Origin: SB25 sp050180705
GTDB taxonomy: Bacteria; Bacteroidota; Bacteroidia; Bacteroidales; Tenuifilaceae
Direction of reading: 5' to 3'
Length of the DNA: 64,000 nt
Assembly (NCBI GenBank): GCA_050180705.1
Contig: JBFXDX010000001.1
Span: 310,001 to 374,000 of the forward strand
Position numbers and translations under genes: made by a program. The notes below the pieces were generated by a model that had not been told where the DNA came from, searched no databases, and was given only the letters and a program-made list of their open reading frames with translations. How positions within the stretch are numbered: position 1 is the stretch's first letter; every line of letters starts with the position of its first letter. This document shows, piece by piece, positions 50,914-59,615 of the stretch.

Positions 50914-51786
50914 ATGATGCGCAACTACTACTATTTGGTAGCCGGTCTTCCTGAACTCTTAATGGATCAGGAACGAAAGGATTTTAGCGTAAATGCACTT
51001 AAAGAAGAAGTAAAGGATAACATACATCCTAACGACTATAAATTAATCGAATTTCTACATCTACCTTACGATAACGAGAATTTCCTTAATCAACTTTTAA
51101 AACGTGGCTTGGAGTTTTCCGATATGGGTAATATCGAAAAGTCTGTTTTCGATGAACTCGACGAAAATATCGCAGAACTTCCCACCTATATGCAGAATTT
51201 CTACTATCAACATACAGGAAAATCAAAATCTCCTGAATTGGAAGTGGAAGATTCTGAAGCTGATAAGGACGATTCATTTGCGGTAGAAAGACATCCTGAA
51301 GTTCTATTTCAGGAAAAGTTTTTCGATTTGGCAATCAAAAATAAGAATCAATTCATAAATCAGTGGTTCCTGTTTACAAGGGATTTCAACAACATTTTAG
51401 CAGCAATAAATTGCCGCCGATTGGGTGCTGATCCTACTAAACAGTTGGTGGGCAATTACCCATTAATTGAGGTTCTTACCAAGAGTCAGGCTGCGGATTT
51501 TGGATTGAAGCGTGAGATAGATTATCTGGATAAACTTGTTCAGATATCAGAAATTCAGGATGTAATTGAGCGTGAACGTAAGTTGGATTTATTGAGGTGG
51601 AATATGGCTACCGAACTCACTACGTGGGATTACTTCAATATCAACTTTATTCTTGCATTCTTCATTAAAGCGGGCATTATTCATCGCTGGTTAAAACTCG
51701 ATGCTAAAACAGGAGAGGAACTTTTCAAACGCCTATTCGACGATTTGAAAACATCGTACAACCTGTCCGATAGCCTGCATTCATAA
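50914..51786 (+). CDS. DUF2764 protein of the V-ATPase operon (likely takes the place of subunit C)
   Basis: The 290-residue protein belongs to DUF2764, which is found between the E and A subunit genes in V-ATPase operons of Bacteroidota, Chlamydiae and Spirochaetes, where no normal subunit C gene is present. Seen: the conserved start R-N-Y-Y-Y-L-V-A-G-L-P-E-L, the L-H-L-P-Y-D-N-E-N-F segment, W-F-L-F-T-R-D-F-N-N near 150, and a late I-L-A-F-F-I-K motif. It is all-helical by composition, as expected for a subunit C-like central adaptor. Start ATG 50914 has a GGAGGA site and follows the subunit E stop by one base. Confidence 0.82.
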   Translation: MMRNYYYLVAGLPELLMDQERKDFSVNALKEEVKDNIHPNDYKLIEFLHLPYDNENFLNQLLKRGLEFSDMGNIEKSVFDELDENIAELPTYMQNFYYQHTGKSKSPELEVEDSEADKDDSFAVERHPEVLFQEKFFDLAIKNKNQFINQWFLFTRDFNNILAAINCRRLGADPTKQLVGNYPLIEVLTKSQAADFGLKREIDYLDKLVQISEIQDVIERERKLDLLRWNMATELTTWDYFNINFILAFFIKAGIIHRWLKLDAKTGEELFKRLFDDLKTSYNLSDSLHS

Positions 51787-51827
51787 AGTTTCAGAAAATA
51801 AATAAGTAAAACAATAAAAGGAAACGG

Positions 51828-53585
51828 ATGAAAACTAAAGGTAAAGTAACCGGTATTATTGCCAACCTTGTGATTGTAGAGGTTGAAGGGCCGGTTGCCC
51901 AGAATGAAATATGTTTCATAAATCTTTCTGGAGTGAACTTAAAGGCCGAGGTTATCAAAGTTATTGGGAAACTCGCATACGTTCAGGTTTTTGAGAGTAC
52001 ACGTGGACTACGAGTAGGTAACGATGTGGAGTTTCAAGGACATATGCTTGAGGTTTCACTTGGCCCAGGACTTCTTTCGAAGAACTTCGATGGACTTCAG
52101 CACGATTTAGCAAAAATGGATGGTATTTTCCTTCAACGAGGCGATTATACCGATGCTCTGGATATGGACTCAACCTGGGAATTTACCCCAATGGTTGAAG
52201 CGGGTACACAGGTTACCGCAGCCGATTGGTTGGGCGAAGTTCCCGAAAATTGGGTGAAGCATAAAATTATGGTTCCTTTCACATTGACCGATAAGTACAC
52301 CATTAAGTCAATTGTACCACAGGGAACCTACAAAATCACCGATACTATTGCTGTGTTAACCAGTTCAAAAGGTGAAGACATTAACGTATCGATGGTTCAA
52401 AAGTGGCCTGTTAAGCGTGCCATCACTGCTTACCGCGAAAAACCACGTCCATTCAAAATTATGGAAACTGGAGTTAGGGTTATCGACACTCTAAACCCAA
52501 TAGCCGAGGGAGGTACAGGCTTTATTCCTGGCCCGTTTGGTTGCGGAAAAACAGTGCTTCAACACGCGCTAGCAAAGCAAGCCGAGGCCGATATGATTAT
52601 TGTTGCAGCCTGCGGTGAGCGTGCAAACGAGGTGGTTGAAATCTTCGCAGAATTTCCTCACCTTGAGGATCCACGTACTGGCCGTAAGTTAATGGAACGT
52701 ACAACTATTATCTGTAACACCTCTAATATGCCAGTTGCATCTCGCGAAGCGTCGGTTTACACCGCAATGACAATCGGTGAGTACTACAGATCGATGGGAT
52801 TAAAGGTTCTTCTGTTGGCTGACTCTACATCGCGTTGGGCACAGGCTCTTCGTGAGATGAGTAACCGCTTGGAGGAGCTTCCTGGACCCGATGCGTTCCC
52901 AATGGACTTGCCTGCTATTATTGCTAACTTCTACGCACGTGCAGGTATGGTTTACCTAAATAATGGTACAACTGGTTCTGTTACCTTTATTGGTACAGTA
53001 TCACCTGCCGGTGGTAACCTGAAGGAGCCTGTAACCGAGTCTACCAAAAAAGCTGCTCGATGCTTCTACGCACTATCTCAGCAACGTGCCGATAGTAAGC
53101 GTTACCCTGCAATCGACTCAATGGATAGCTACTCTAAATACTTGGAATATCCAGAAATTCAAGAGTATCTAAATAAAAACATTAGTCCAAACTGGGTTAA
53201 CCTAGTGCTAAAGTCCAAGAATATTGTTCAACGCGGTAAAGAGGCCTACGAACAAATCAATATCCTTGGCGACGATAGCGTACCGTTGGATTATCACGAT
53301 AGGTTCTGGAAAGCCGAAATTATCGACTTTGTTATACTTCAGCAGGATGCTTTCGATAAAATCGACTCAAATACTCCAATTAAGCGTCAGCAGTATATGC
53401 TCGAAAAAGTTATGGAGATTGCCGATATGAACTTTAAGTTTGATGGTTTTGAGCAATGTTCAATTTACTACAAGCGTATTATCAATACACTTAGGCAGAT
53501 GAACTATGCACAGTTCCAAACCGACGAGTTCAACAACTACGAGAAAGAACTTTACACAATCCTTAACGAAAGAAGAGTTGAATAA
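51828..53585 (+). CDS. V-type ATPase catalytic subunit A
   Basis: The 585-residue protein is the catalytic A subunit with P-loop GPFGCGKT at 235-242, the non-homologous insert typical for A subunits (about 115-195), and the A-D-S-T-S-R-W motif. It hydrolyses or makes ATP in the cytoplasmic V1 head. The reading frame overlaps subunit B by one base (53585), so the two are translationally coupled. Length is the family norm for Bacteroidota. Confidence 0.96.
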   Translation: MKTKGKVTGIIANLVIVEVEGPVAQNEICFINLSGVNLKAEVIKVIGKLAYVQVFESTRGLRVGNDVEFQGHMLEVSLGPGLLSKNFDGLQHDLAKMDGIFLQRGDYTDALDMDSTWEFTPMVEAGTQVTAADWLGEVPENWVKHKIMVPFTLTDKYTIKSIVPQGTYKITDTIAVLTSSKGEDINVSMVQKWPVKRAITAYREKPRPFKIMETGVRVIDTLNPIAEGGTGFIPGPFGCGKTVLQHALAKQAEADMIIVAACGERANEVVEIFAEFPHLEDPRTGRKLMERTTIICNTSNMPVASREASVYTAMTIGEYYRSMGLKVLLLADSTSRWAQALREMSNRLEELPGPDAFPMDLPAIIANFYARAGMVYLNNGTTGSVTFIGTVSPAGGNLKEPVTESTKKAARCFYALSQQRADSKRYPAIDSMDSYSKYLEYPEIQEYLNKNISPNWVNLVLKSKNIVQRGKEAYEQINILGDDSVPLDYHDRFWKAEIIDFVILQQDAFDKIDSNTPIKRQQYMLEKVMEIADMNFKFDGFEQCSIYYKRIINTLRQMNYAQFQTDEFNNYEKELYTILNERRVE

Positions 53586-54904
53586 TGGAAACTAAAGCAT
53601 TTCAAAGGATATACACCCAATTAATGGGTATTACCAAGGCAACCGTTTCGTTAAAAGCGCAAGGTATTGCCAACGAGGAACTTGCTATGGTTCACGGGCG
53701 TTTAGCTCAGGTGGTGAAAATTTTCGGTGATATGGTTACCCTTCAGGTGTTCAGTGGAACCGAGGGTATTCCTACCAACGCCGAGGTTGTTTTCTACGGT
53801 GAACCTCCAAAATTAAAAGTAGGTGACGATTTAGCTGGTCGTTTCTTCGATGCGTACGGTCGTCCATTATTCGGTGCAACCGAGATTGATGGCGAACCTC
53901 GTGAAATTGGGGGACCATCGGTTAATCCACTTCGTCGTAAGCAACCATCGGAGCTAATTGCAACTGGTATTGCAGGTATCGACCTTAACAATACATTGGT
54001 AACAGGGCAGAAGATTCCATTCTTTGCTGACCCCGACCAACCATTCAACCAAGTTATGGCTATGGTTGCGTTACGTGCTCAGGCCGATAAGATTATTCTT
54101 GGCGGTATGGGACTTTCAAACGACGACTTCCTGTTCTTCAAGAACGTGTTTGAAAATGCCGGTGCATTGGACCGTATTATTAGTTTCGTGAACACCACAG
54201 AGCAACCTCCTGTTGAGCGTTTGCTTGTTCCCGATATGGCTCTAACTGCCGCTGAGTACTTTGCAGTCCAGAAAAATGAGAAGGTGCTTGTTCTTCTAAC
54301 CGATATGACCCTATATGCCGATGCTTTAAGTATTGTATCGAACCGTATGGATCAAATTCCTTCGAAGGACTCAATGCCAGGTTCACTTTACTCTGACCTT
54401 GCTAAGATTTACGAGAAAGCCGTTCAGTTCCCAGAGGGAGGTTCAATTACCATTATTGCTGTGACAACCCTATCGGGAGGTGACATTACCCACGCTATTC
54501 CAGATAATACTGGTTATATCACAGAGGGTCAGCTATTCTTGCGTACCGATAGTGATACAGGAAAGGTTATTGTTGACCCATTCCGAAGCCTATCGCGTTT
54601 GAAACAGCTTGTAATTGGTAAGAAGACCCGTGAGGACCATCCACAGGTTATGAATGCTGCGGTTCGTCTTTACGCCGATGCTGCTAACGCAAAAACCAAA
54701 CTTGAGAACGGTTTCGACTTAACAGAGTACGATGAGCGTGCACTTAAGTTTGCTCACGACTATTCAATGAAACTATTGGCAATTGATATCAATATTGAAG
54801 TTGACACTATGCTCGATACAGCGTGGCAACTATTTGCTAAGTATTTCTCAAAAACCGAGGTTGCAATTAAGAATGAGTTAGTTCAAAAATACTGGCCTAA
54901 CTAG
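53585..54904 (+). CDS. V-type ATPase subunit B
   Basis: The 439-residue protein is the non-catalytic B subunit of the V1 head. It lacks a P-loop at the position where A has it, as usual, but keeps V-L-L-T-D-M-T-x-Y-A-D-A and the S-L-S-R-L segment with the arginine that reaches into the A-subunit site. It starts on the last base of the A gene. Length fits the family. Confidence 0.95.
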   Translation: METKAFQRIYTQLMGITKATVSLKAQGIANEELAMVHGRLAQVVKIFGDMVTLQVFSGTEGIPTNAEVVFYGEPPKLKVGDDLAGRFFDAYGRPLFGATEIDGEPREIGGPSVNPLRRKQPSELIATGIAGIDLNNTLVTGQKIPFFADPDQPFNQVMAMVALRAQADKIILGGMGLSNDDFLFFKNVFENAGALDRIISFVNTTEQPPVERLLVPDMALTAAEYFAVQKNEKVLVLLTDMTLYADALSIVSNRMDQIPSKDSMPGSLYSDLAKIYEKAVQFPEGGSITIIAVTTLSGGDITHAIPDNTGYITEGQLFLRTDSDTGKVIVDPFRSLSRLKQLVIGKKTREDHPQVMNAAVRLYADAANAKTKLENGFDLTEYDERALKFAHDYSMKLLAIDINIEVDTMLDTAWQLFAKYFSKTEVAIKNELVQKYWPN

Positions 54905-54930
54905 TTCTTAACCAATAAAAACTGATAAAA

Positions 54931-55533
54931 ATGGCAATTAAATTTCAGTTCAATAAAACCTCACTTAACGACCTTAACAAGCAGTTAAAGGTTCGCCTAC
55001 GTGCGTTGCCTACCCTTAAAAATAAGGAGTCGGCTTTGCGTATGGAGGTGAAACGTGCTAAGAATAAGGTACAAGAACTGGACGAAGCCCTATCATCCCG
55101 AATTAAAACCTACGAGTATATGGTTAATCTTTGGGGTGAATTTGAGCATAATCTGGTTATTGTAGAGGATGTTAGGTTAGGTAGAATAAAAATTGCCGGG
55201 GTTAGAATTCCTGTTCTACAGGAGGTTCTTTTCAGGGTTAAGGAGTATAGCGTTTTCTCGCGTCCGTTCTGGTACACCGATGGTGTTAAAATTCTACAGG
55301 AATTAGCATCGATAGGTATTGAGCGCGATTTCTACTATGAAAAGATGCGTTTACTCGACTATGCGCGTAAGAAAACAACGCAGAAAGTTAACCTTTACGA
55401 AAAGGTTCAGATTCCCGGTTATGAGAATGCCATTCGAAAGATTAAACGATTCCTAGAGGATGAAGAAAACCTTTCGAAATCGGCTATGAAAATTGTGAAG
55501 AAACGTTACGATAATGTGGAGGTTGAGCAATGA
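54931..55533 (+). CDS. V-type ATPase subunit D
   Basis: The 200-residue protein is the central-rotor subunit D: an N-terminal basic helix with L-K-V-R-L-R-A-L-P-T-L-K-N-K-E-S-A-L, long coiled-coil, and a C-terminal helix rich in K/R (R-K-I-K-R-F-L-E-D-E-E). It joins the head and the membrane rotor. It overlaps subunit I by 4 bases (ATGA). Confidence 0.92.
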   Translation: MAIKFQFNKTSLNDLNKQLKVRLRALPTLKNKESALRMEVKRAKNKVQELDEALSSRIKTYEYMVNLWGEFEHNLVIVEDVRLGRIKIAGVRIPVLQEVLFRVKEYSVFSRPFWYTDGVKILQELASIGIERDFYYEKMRLLDYARKKTTQKVNLYEKVQIPGYENAIRKIKRFLEDEENLSKSAMKIVKKRYDNVEVEQ

Positions 55534-57332
55534 TAGTCCCTATGATTAAATACAGCTTCCTTGTTTATCACCGCGATTTCAATAGTTTCCTATCGAAATT
55601 ACAGGAACTAGGAGTGGTGGATATTTCTAAGGAAAATCGTACCGTTGATGAGGAAGAAAAGGCGATAATTAATCAAATATCTAGGTATTCTACAGCACTT
55701 AGGTTCTTCGAAACCCGAACTCCATCGGAAGAGAAGATCACCTTAAGTATGGATGCCGAGGATGTGATTAATCGTCTTGATATACTTCAAAAGGAGCGCG
55801 ATCAGTTCGACAACTCCATAAAGAAATCACAGAAAGAACTTGCCGAGGTTAGACCTTGGGGTAATTTCGACCAATCATTAATCAATAAACTTTCCGATAA
55901 GGGTATCAAAATCAGGTATTTTGCTATTCCAGAGAAAAGTTTTAACGATGAGTGGTTGCAGGAATACCCAATAGATATTATTAACCACGAATCGGGTTTG
56001 ATTTTCTTTGTGTTGATCGATTCAGGTGATGTTCAAATACCTGCTGAGTTTCAAGAAGTTCGTCAACCTCAATTCTCGTGTAAGTATAAGGAGGACGAAA
56101 TAAATCGCTACTTCGATAAGATTGACGAGATAGAGAAAGAGATTGACTTCTTGGCATCGTACAATCAGGTTATCAAGAAATCACAAACAGAGCTGGTAAA
56201 CTCTCTAGAATTCAAGGTTGTATCATCTAGCGCCGACAAGCAAGCAGGCGAATCGGTGATGGTGCTTCAGGGTTGGGTTCCCGATCCTCAAAATCAGGAT
56301 TTGGTAAACTTCCTTGAACAGGAGAGTGTTATCTATATTTCAGAAAAGGCTTTGCCAGAGGATAATGCGCCTATACTTTTGAAAAACAATAGGTTTGCCA
56401 AGTTATTTGAGCCAATAACCAGGTTGTTCTCCTTCCCAATGTATGCGGAATTGGATTTAACTCCGTTCTTTGCTCCATTCTATATGCTTTTCTTTGGATT
56501 CTGTTTCGGCGATGCTGGGTACGGAATTCTATTTGTAGTAGTTGCAACTATTTATAAGTTTAAAGCATCAAAGAATGTAAAACCAATTTTGTCGCTGGTA
56601 CAATTCCTTGGAATATCTGCGGTAATTTTTGGAGCATTAACGGGTACTGTATTTGGGTATGATTTAGCCGAAACACAGATTCCAGCATTAGTTCAATACA
56701 AATCATTTTTCTTGGACAAAAATACAATGTTTTACTCATCAATGGCAATTGGTTTTGTCCAAATAATTTTTGGAATGTGCGTAAAAGCGGCTAATCAATG
56801 GATTCAATTTGGTTGGAAATACTCAGTATCGACAATCGGATGGGTTGTATTCCTTTTGAGCAGTGCAGTTCTTGCAGTTCTGGAAAAAGTGAGACCTGAA
56901 CTTGGATTGACAGTGTTTGGTCCTATTCACCTTGTAATTGTTGCTATTGCAGGCCTAGCCATAATGTTCTATAACTCCCCTGGAAAGAATCCTTTTATGA
57001 ATTTTGGAACTGGACTATGGGACTCGTATAATATGGCAACAGGTTTGCTGGGTGATATTCTATCATACATCCGACTATTTGCACTTGGTTTGAGTGGTGG
57101 AATTCTAGGAGGTGTATTCAATAGCCTCGCATTTGGTATGGCTCCTGATTTACCAGTTGCAAAACAAATTGTTATTGTATTAATACTATTAATTGGCCAC
57201 GGCATAAATATTTTTATGTCTGCCTTAGGTTCCCTTGTACACCCTGTACGTCTAACATTTGTAGAGTTCTACAAAAATGCTGGATTTGTTGGAGGTGGTA
57301 AGGAATACGAACCTTTTCAACGCAAACAATAA
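55530..57332 (+). CDS. V-type ATPase subunit I (a subunit)
   Basis: The 600-residue protein is subunit I, homologous to the a subunit of eukaryotic V-ATPase: a soluble N-terminal part (about 1-295) with coiled coils and a membrane part (about 300-590) with seven to eight helices, among them F-G-F-C-F-G-D-A-G-Y-G and the I-L-S-Y-I-R-L-F-A-L-G-L-S-G motif, whose arginine is needed for ion passage. The ATG overlaps the subunit D stop (ATGA) and has a GGAGG site at 55518. Confidence 0.94.
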   Translation: MIVPMIKYSFLVYHRDFNSFLSKLQELGVVDISKENRTVDEEEKAIINQISRYSTALRFFETRTPSEEKITLSMDAEDVINRLDILQKERDQFDNSIKKSQKELAEVRPWGNFDQSLINKLSDKGIKIRYFAIPEKSFNDEWLQEYPIDIINHESGLIFFVLIDSGDVQIPAEFQEVRQPQFSCKYKEDEINRYFDKIDEIEKEIDFLASYNQVIKKSQTELVNSLEFKVVSSSADKQAGESVMVLQGWVPDPQNQDLVNFLEQESVIYISEKALPEDNAPILLKNNRFAKLFEPITRLFSFPMYAELDLTPFFAPFYMLFFGFCFGDAGYGILFVVVATIYKFKASKNVKPILSLVQFLGISAVIFGALTGTVFGYDLAETQIPALVQYKSFFLDKNTMFYSSMAIGFVQIIFGMCVKAANQWIQFGWKYSVSTIGWVVFLLSSAVLAVLEKVRPELGLTVFGPIHLVIVAIAGLAIMFYNSPGKNPFMNFGTGLWDSYNMATGLLGDILSYIRLFALGLSGGILGGVFNSLAFGMAPDLPVAKQIVIVLILLIGHGINIFMSALGSLVHPVRLTFVEFYKNAGFVGGGKEYEPFQRKQ

Positions 57333-57380
57333 TCTTTAATTAACTGAATTTAAATTAGAAACCTTATAAATTTTAAAACT

Positions 57381-57827
57381 ATGGAACCAATTATTTTTGC
57401 TTACTTAGGTATTGGGATAATGCTTATCCTATCTGGTATTGGAAGTGCTTACGGTGTAACCATTGCTGGTAATGCAGCTATTGGTGCACTAAAGAAAGAG
57501 CCAAATGCTTTTGGTAATTTTATGGTGTTGAGTTCACTTGCTGGTACTCAAGGTCTTTATGGTTTTACTGGATACTTTATGTTAAGTAAATTCTTAGTTG
57601 AAACAATTACTTGGGCTCAATCTGCCGCCATTTTTGGCGCAGGTCTTACATTGGGTTTTGTAGCATTGTTTTCAGCTTTACGTCAAGGACAAATTTGCGC
57701 AAACGGTATTACCGCTATGGGTAATGGTCATAAGGTGTTTGCAAACACCCTTATTCTTGCCGTATTCCCTGAGTTATACGCTATTGTATCATTAGCTGCT
57801 GTATTCTTAATTAGCACATCTTTGTAG
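57381..57827 (+). CDS. V-type ATPase proteolipid subunit K, predicted sodium type
   Basis: The 148-residue protein is the membrane rotor proteolipid with two fused hairpins (four helices at about 5-32, 44-68, 82-106 and 120-146). The first hairpin has T-Q where a carboxylate would be, and the second has the essential glutamate E131 (FPELYAIV). The residues L53, T56, Q57, Q102 and E131 are spaced exactly as the sodium ligands L61, T64, Q65, Q110 and E139 of Enterococcus hirae NtpK, so I predict sodium rather than proton transport. This is the last gene of the operon, and a strong terminator follows. Confidence 0.93.
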   Translation: MEPIIFAYLGIGIMLILSGIGSAYGVTIAGNAAIGALKKEPNAFGNFMVLSSLAGTQGLYGFTGYFMLSKFLVETITWAQSAAIFGAGLTLGFVALFSALRQGQICANGITAMGNGHKVFANTLILAVFPELYAIVSLAAVFLISTSL

Positions 57828-57844
57828 ACGTAACCTAAAAACAT

Positions 57845-57880
57845 AAAAAAGAGTTGACTTTATAGTCAACTCTTTTTTTT
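57845..57880. terminator. strong bidirectional rho-independent terminator
   Basis: A 15-pair stem (6 A, then GAGTTGACT, with AGTCAACTC and 6 T), 5-base loop and T run. It lies 18 bases after the V-ATPase K subunit stop and can also stop the convergent leucine operon. Confidence 0.93.
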
Positions 57881-57964
57881 CAACCTAATAAACCTAATCT
57901 AACAAACGTGAATTAAATCACGAAAACCTAATAAGCAAAAATTCAATATATTATAATAAACAAC

Positions 57965-59029
57965 CTATTCAAGAATAAAGTTTCGAATTGCATTTGCCGT
58001 TTCGATGGTACCAAATCCTATACGATTCGATATGTCGGAAGTTGTAGCACCTTCTGTTACAGCACGATTTACTGCCAATCGGATGCACATGGCTTCATCA
58101 TTCAAGTTGAAGGATGACTCAAGCATCATTGCCGATGATAGGATTGTTGCAATGGGATTAGCAATGTTTTTACCTGCAGCTTGAGGGTATGAGCCATGTA
58201 TTGGCTCATATAACGATTTTTGAACACCATGTGATGCAGAGGGAATCATTCCTAAAGAACCTGTAATAATACTTGCCTCATCGGTAAGAATATCTCCAAA
58301 CATATTTTCGGTAAGAATAACGTCAAAACTTGCAGGGTTCTGAATAATTTGCATTGCAGCATTATCCACGAACATATATTCAACAGTAATATCGGAGTTA
58401 TCCTTAGCCATATTTCCAACTACTTCGCGCCACAAACGAGATGTTGCTAAAACATTGGCTTTATCAACCATAGTAATTTTTTTCTTTCGATTCCTTGCTG
58501 TGTTAAACGCTACATTTGCAACTTTCTCAATTTCCTCCTTTGAATAAACACAAGTATCAAATGCACTTAGTCCATCTTCGGAACGTCCTCTTGGTTCTCC
58601 AAAATATATTCCGCCAGTAAGTTCACGAACCACAACAAAATCCACATCTTTTAAAAGATGATTTTTTAGCGGGGATTTTTCCATGAGCTGTGGATACGAT
58701 ATAATAGGGCGAATATTTGCAAATAATCCTAACGCTCTTCGCATTTTAAGCAATCCCTGTTCGGGCCTTACTTTGGCTTTCGGATTGTTATCGTACTTAG
58801 GATTGCCAATCGCACCAAAAAGTATTGCATCGGATTGCATACATAAACTTTGAGTCTCCTCTGGAAAGGGGTTCCCATTGTTGTCAATTGCAACACCACC
58901 AATCAATCCCTCTGTATACGAAAAAGTATGACCATACTTTTCCTCAATTGCGTTTAAAACAACCCGAGTTGCTTTAATAATTTCGGGGCCAATACCATCA
59001 CCAGGTAATAGGGCTATACTCTTTCTCAT
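57965..59029 (-). CDS. leuB: 3-isopropylmalate dehydrogenase
   Basis: The 354-residue protein is LeuB, which oxidises and decarboxylates 3-isopropylmalate with NAD. Seen: L-P-G-D-G-I-G-P-E-I-I at the start (8-18), R-R-A-L-G-L-F-A-N-I-R-P near 92-103, V-R-E-L-T-G-G-I-Y-F-G near 134-144, and the metal-binding T-E-N-M-F-G-D-I-L-T-D-E. The start overlaps the end of leuD by 32 bases. It is the last gene of leuA-leuC-leuD-leuB in transcription order. Confidence 0.95.
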   Translation of the reverse strand: MRKSIALLPGDGIGPEIIKATRVVLNAIEEKYGHTFSYTEGLIGGVAIDNNGNPFPEETQSLCMQSDAILFGAIGNPKYDNNPKAKVRPEQGLLKMRRALGLFANIRPIISYPQLMEKSPLKNHLLKDVDFVVVRELTGGIYFGEPRGRSEDGLSAFDTCVYSKEEIEKVANVAFNTARNRKKKITMVDKANVLATSRLWREVVGNMAKDNSDITVEYMFVDNAAMQIIQNPASFDVILTENMFGDILTDEASIITGSLGMIPSASHGVQKSLYEPIHGSYPQAAGKNIANPIATILSSAMMLESSFNLNDEAMCIRLAVNRAVTEGATTSDISNRIGFGTIETANAIRNFILE

Positions 59030-59597
59030 AAATCTCTATATAATCCTTTATATTAAGTAAATAGTCTATATCATCGAATCCATTAATAAAGCATTCCTTT
59101 TTATACTCGCTAATGGGGAATACCGCATTAAATTTAAAATTAGGAACATTAATGCTTTGATTTTCTATATCAACAACAATGTCGGCATTCGGATCTTCCT
59201 TGAAAATAAGCATGAGTCGTTTGTGTTCCTCTTGCTTAATTTGAATGGGTAAAACACCACAGTTCAGCGCATTATTTCGAAATATATCGGCAAATGAAGA
59301 TGAAATAACCACTCTAAATCCATAATCGTGAATAGCCCACGCTGCATGTTCGCGGCTACTACCACATCCAAAATTATTTCCTGCTAGTAGTACTTTAGCA
59401 CCTGGATTGACTTGTTTTATTGGACTGTCTGTAATTTCCTTTCCTTCGGAATCGTAACGCCAATCATAGAATAGTTTATCGCCAAATCCTTCGCGATTAG
59501 TTGCTTTAAGAAATCTAGCTGGGATTATTTGATCGGTATCAATGTTGTCATTTTCTATTACAACAACCTTTGAATTCAATATACTTAACTTATCCAT
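58998..59597 (-). CDS. leuD: 3-isopropylmalate dehydratase small subunit
   Basis: The 199-residue protein is LeuD, with D-T-D-Q-I-I-P-A-R-F-L, F-G-C-G-S-S-R-E-H-A-A-W-A and V-L-P-I-Q motifs. It pairs with LeuC to isomerise isopropylmalate. It lies between leuC and leuB, with leuB starting inside its last 32 bases. Confidence 0.95.
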   Translation of the reverse strand: MDKLSILNSKVVVIENDNIDTDQIIPARFLKATNREGFGDKLFYDWRYDSEGKEITDSPIKQVNPGAKVLLAGNNFGCGSSREHAAWAIHDYGFRVVISSSFADIFRNNALNCGVLPIQIKQEEHKRLMLIFKEDPNADIVVDIENQSINVPNFKFNAVFPISEYKKECFINGFDDIDYLLNIKDYIEIYEKEYSPITW

Positions 59598-59615
59598 AAA
59601 AATCTTTTTTTGAAA

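Noticed and set aside
57900..57930. Small hairpin CGTGAATTAAATCACG after the leuB end
   Set aside because: Only a 6-pair stem with no T run; the strong terminator at 57845 explains termination better.
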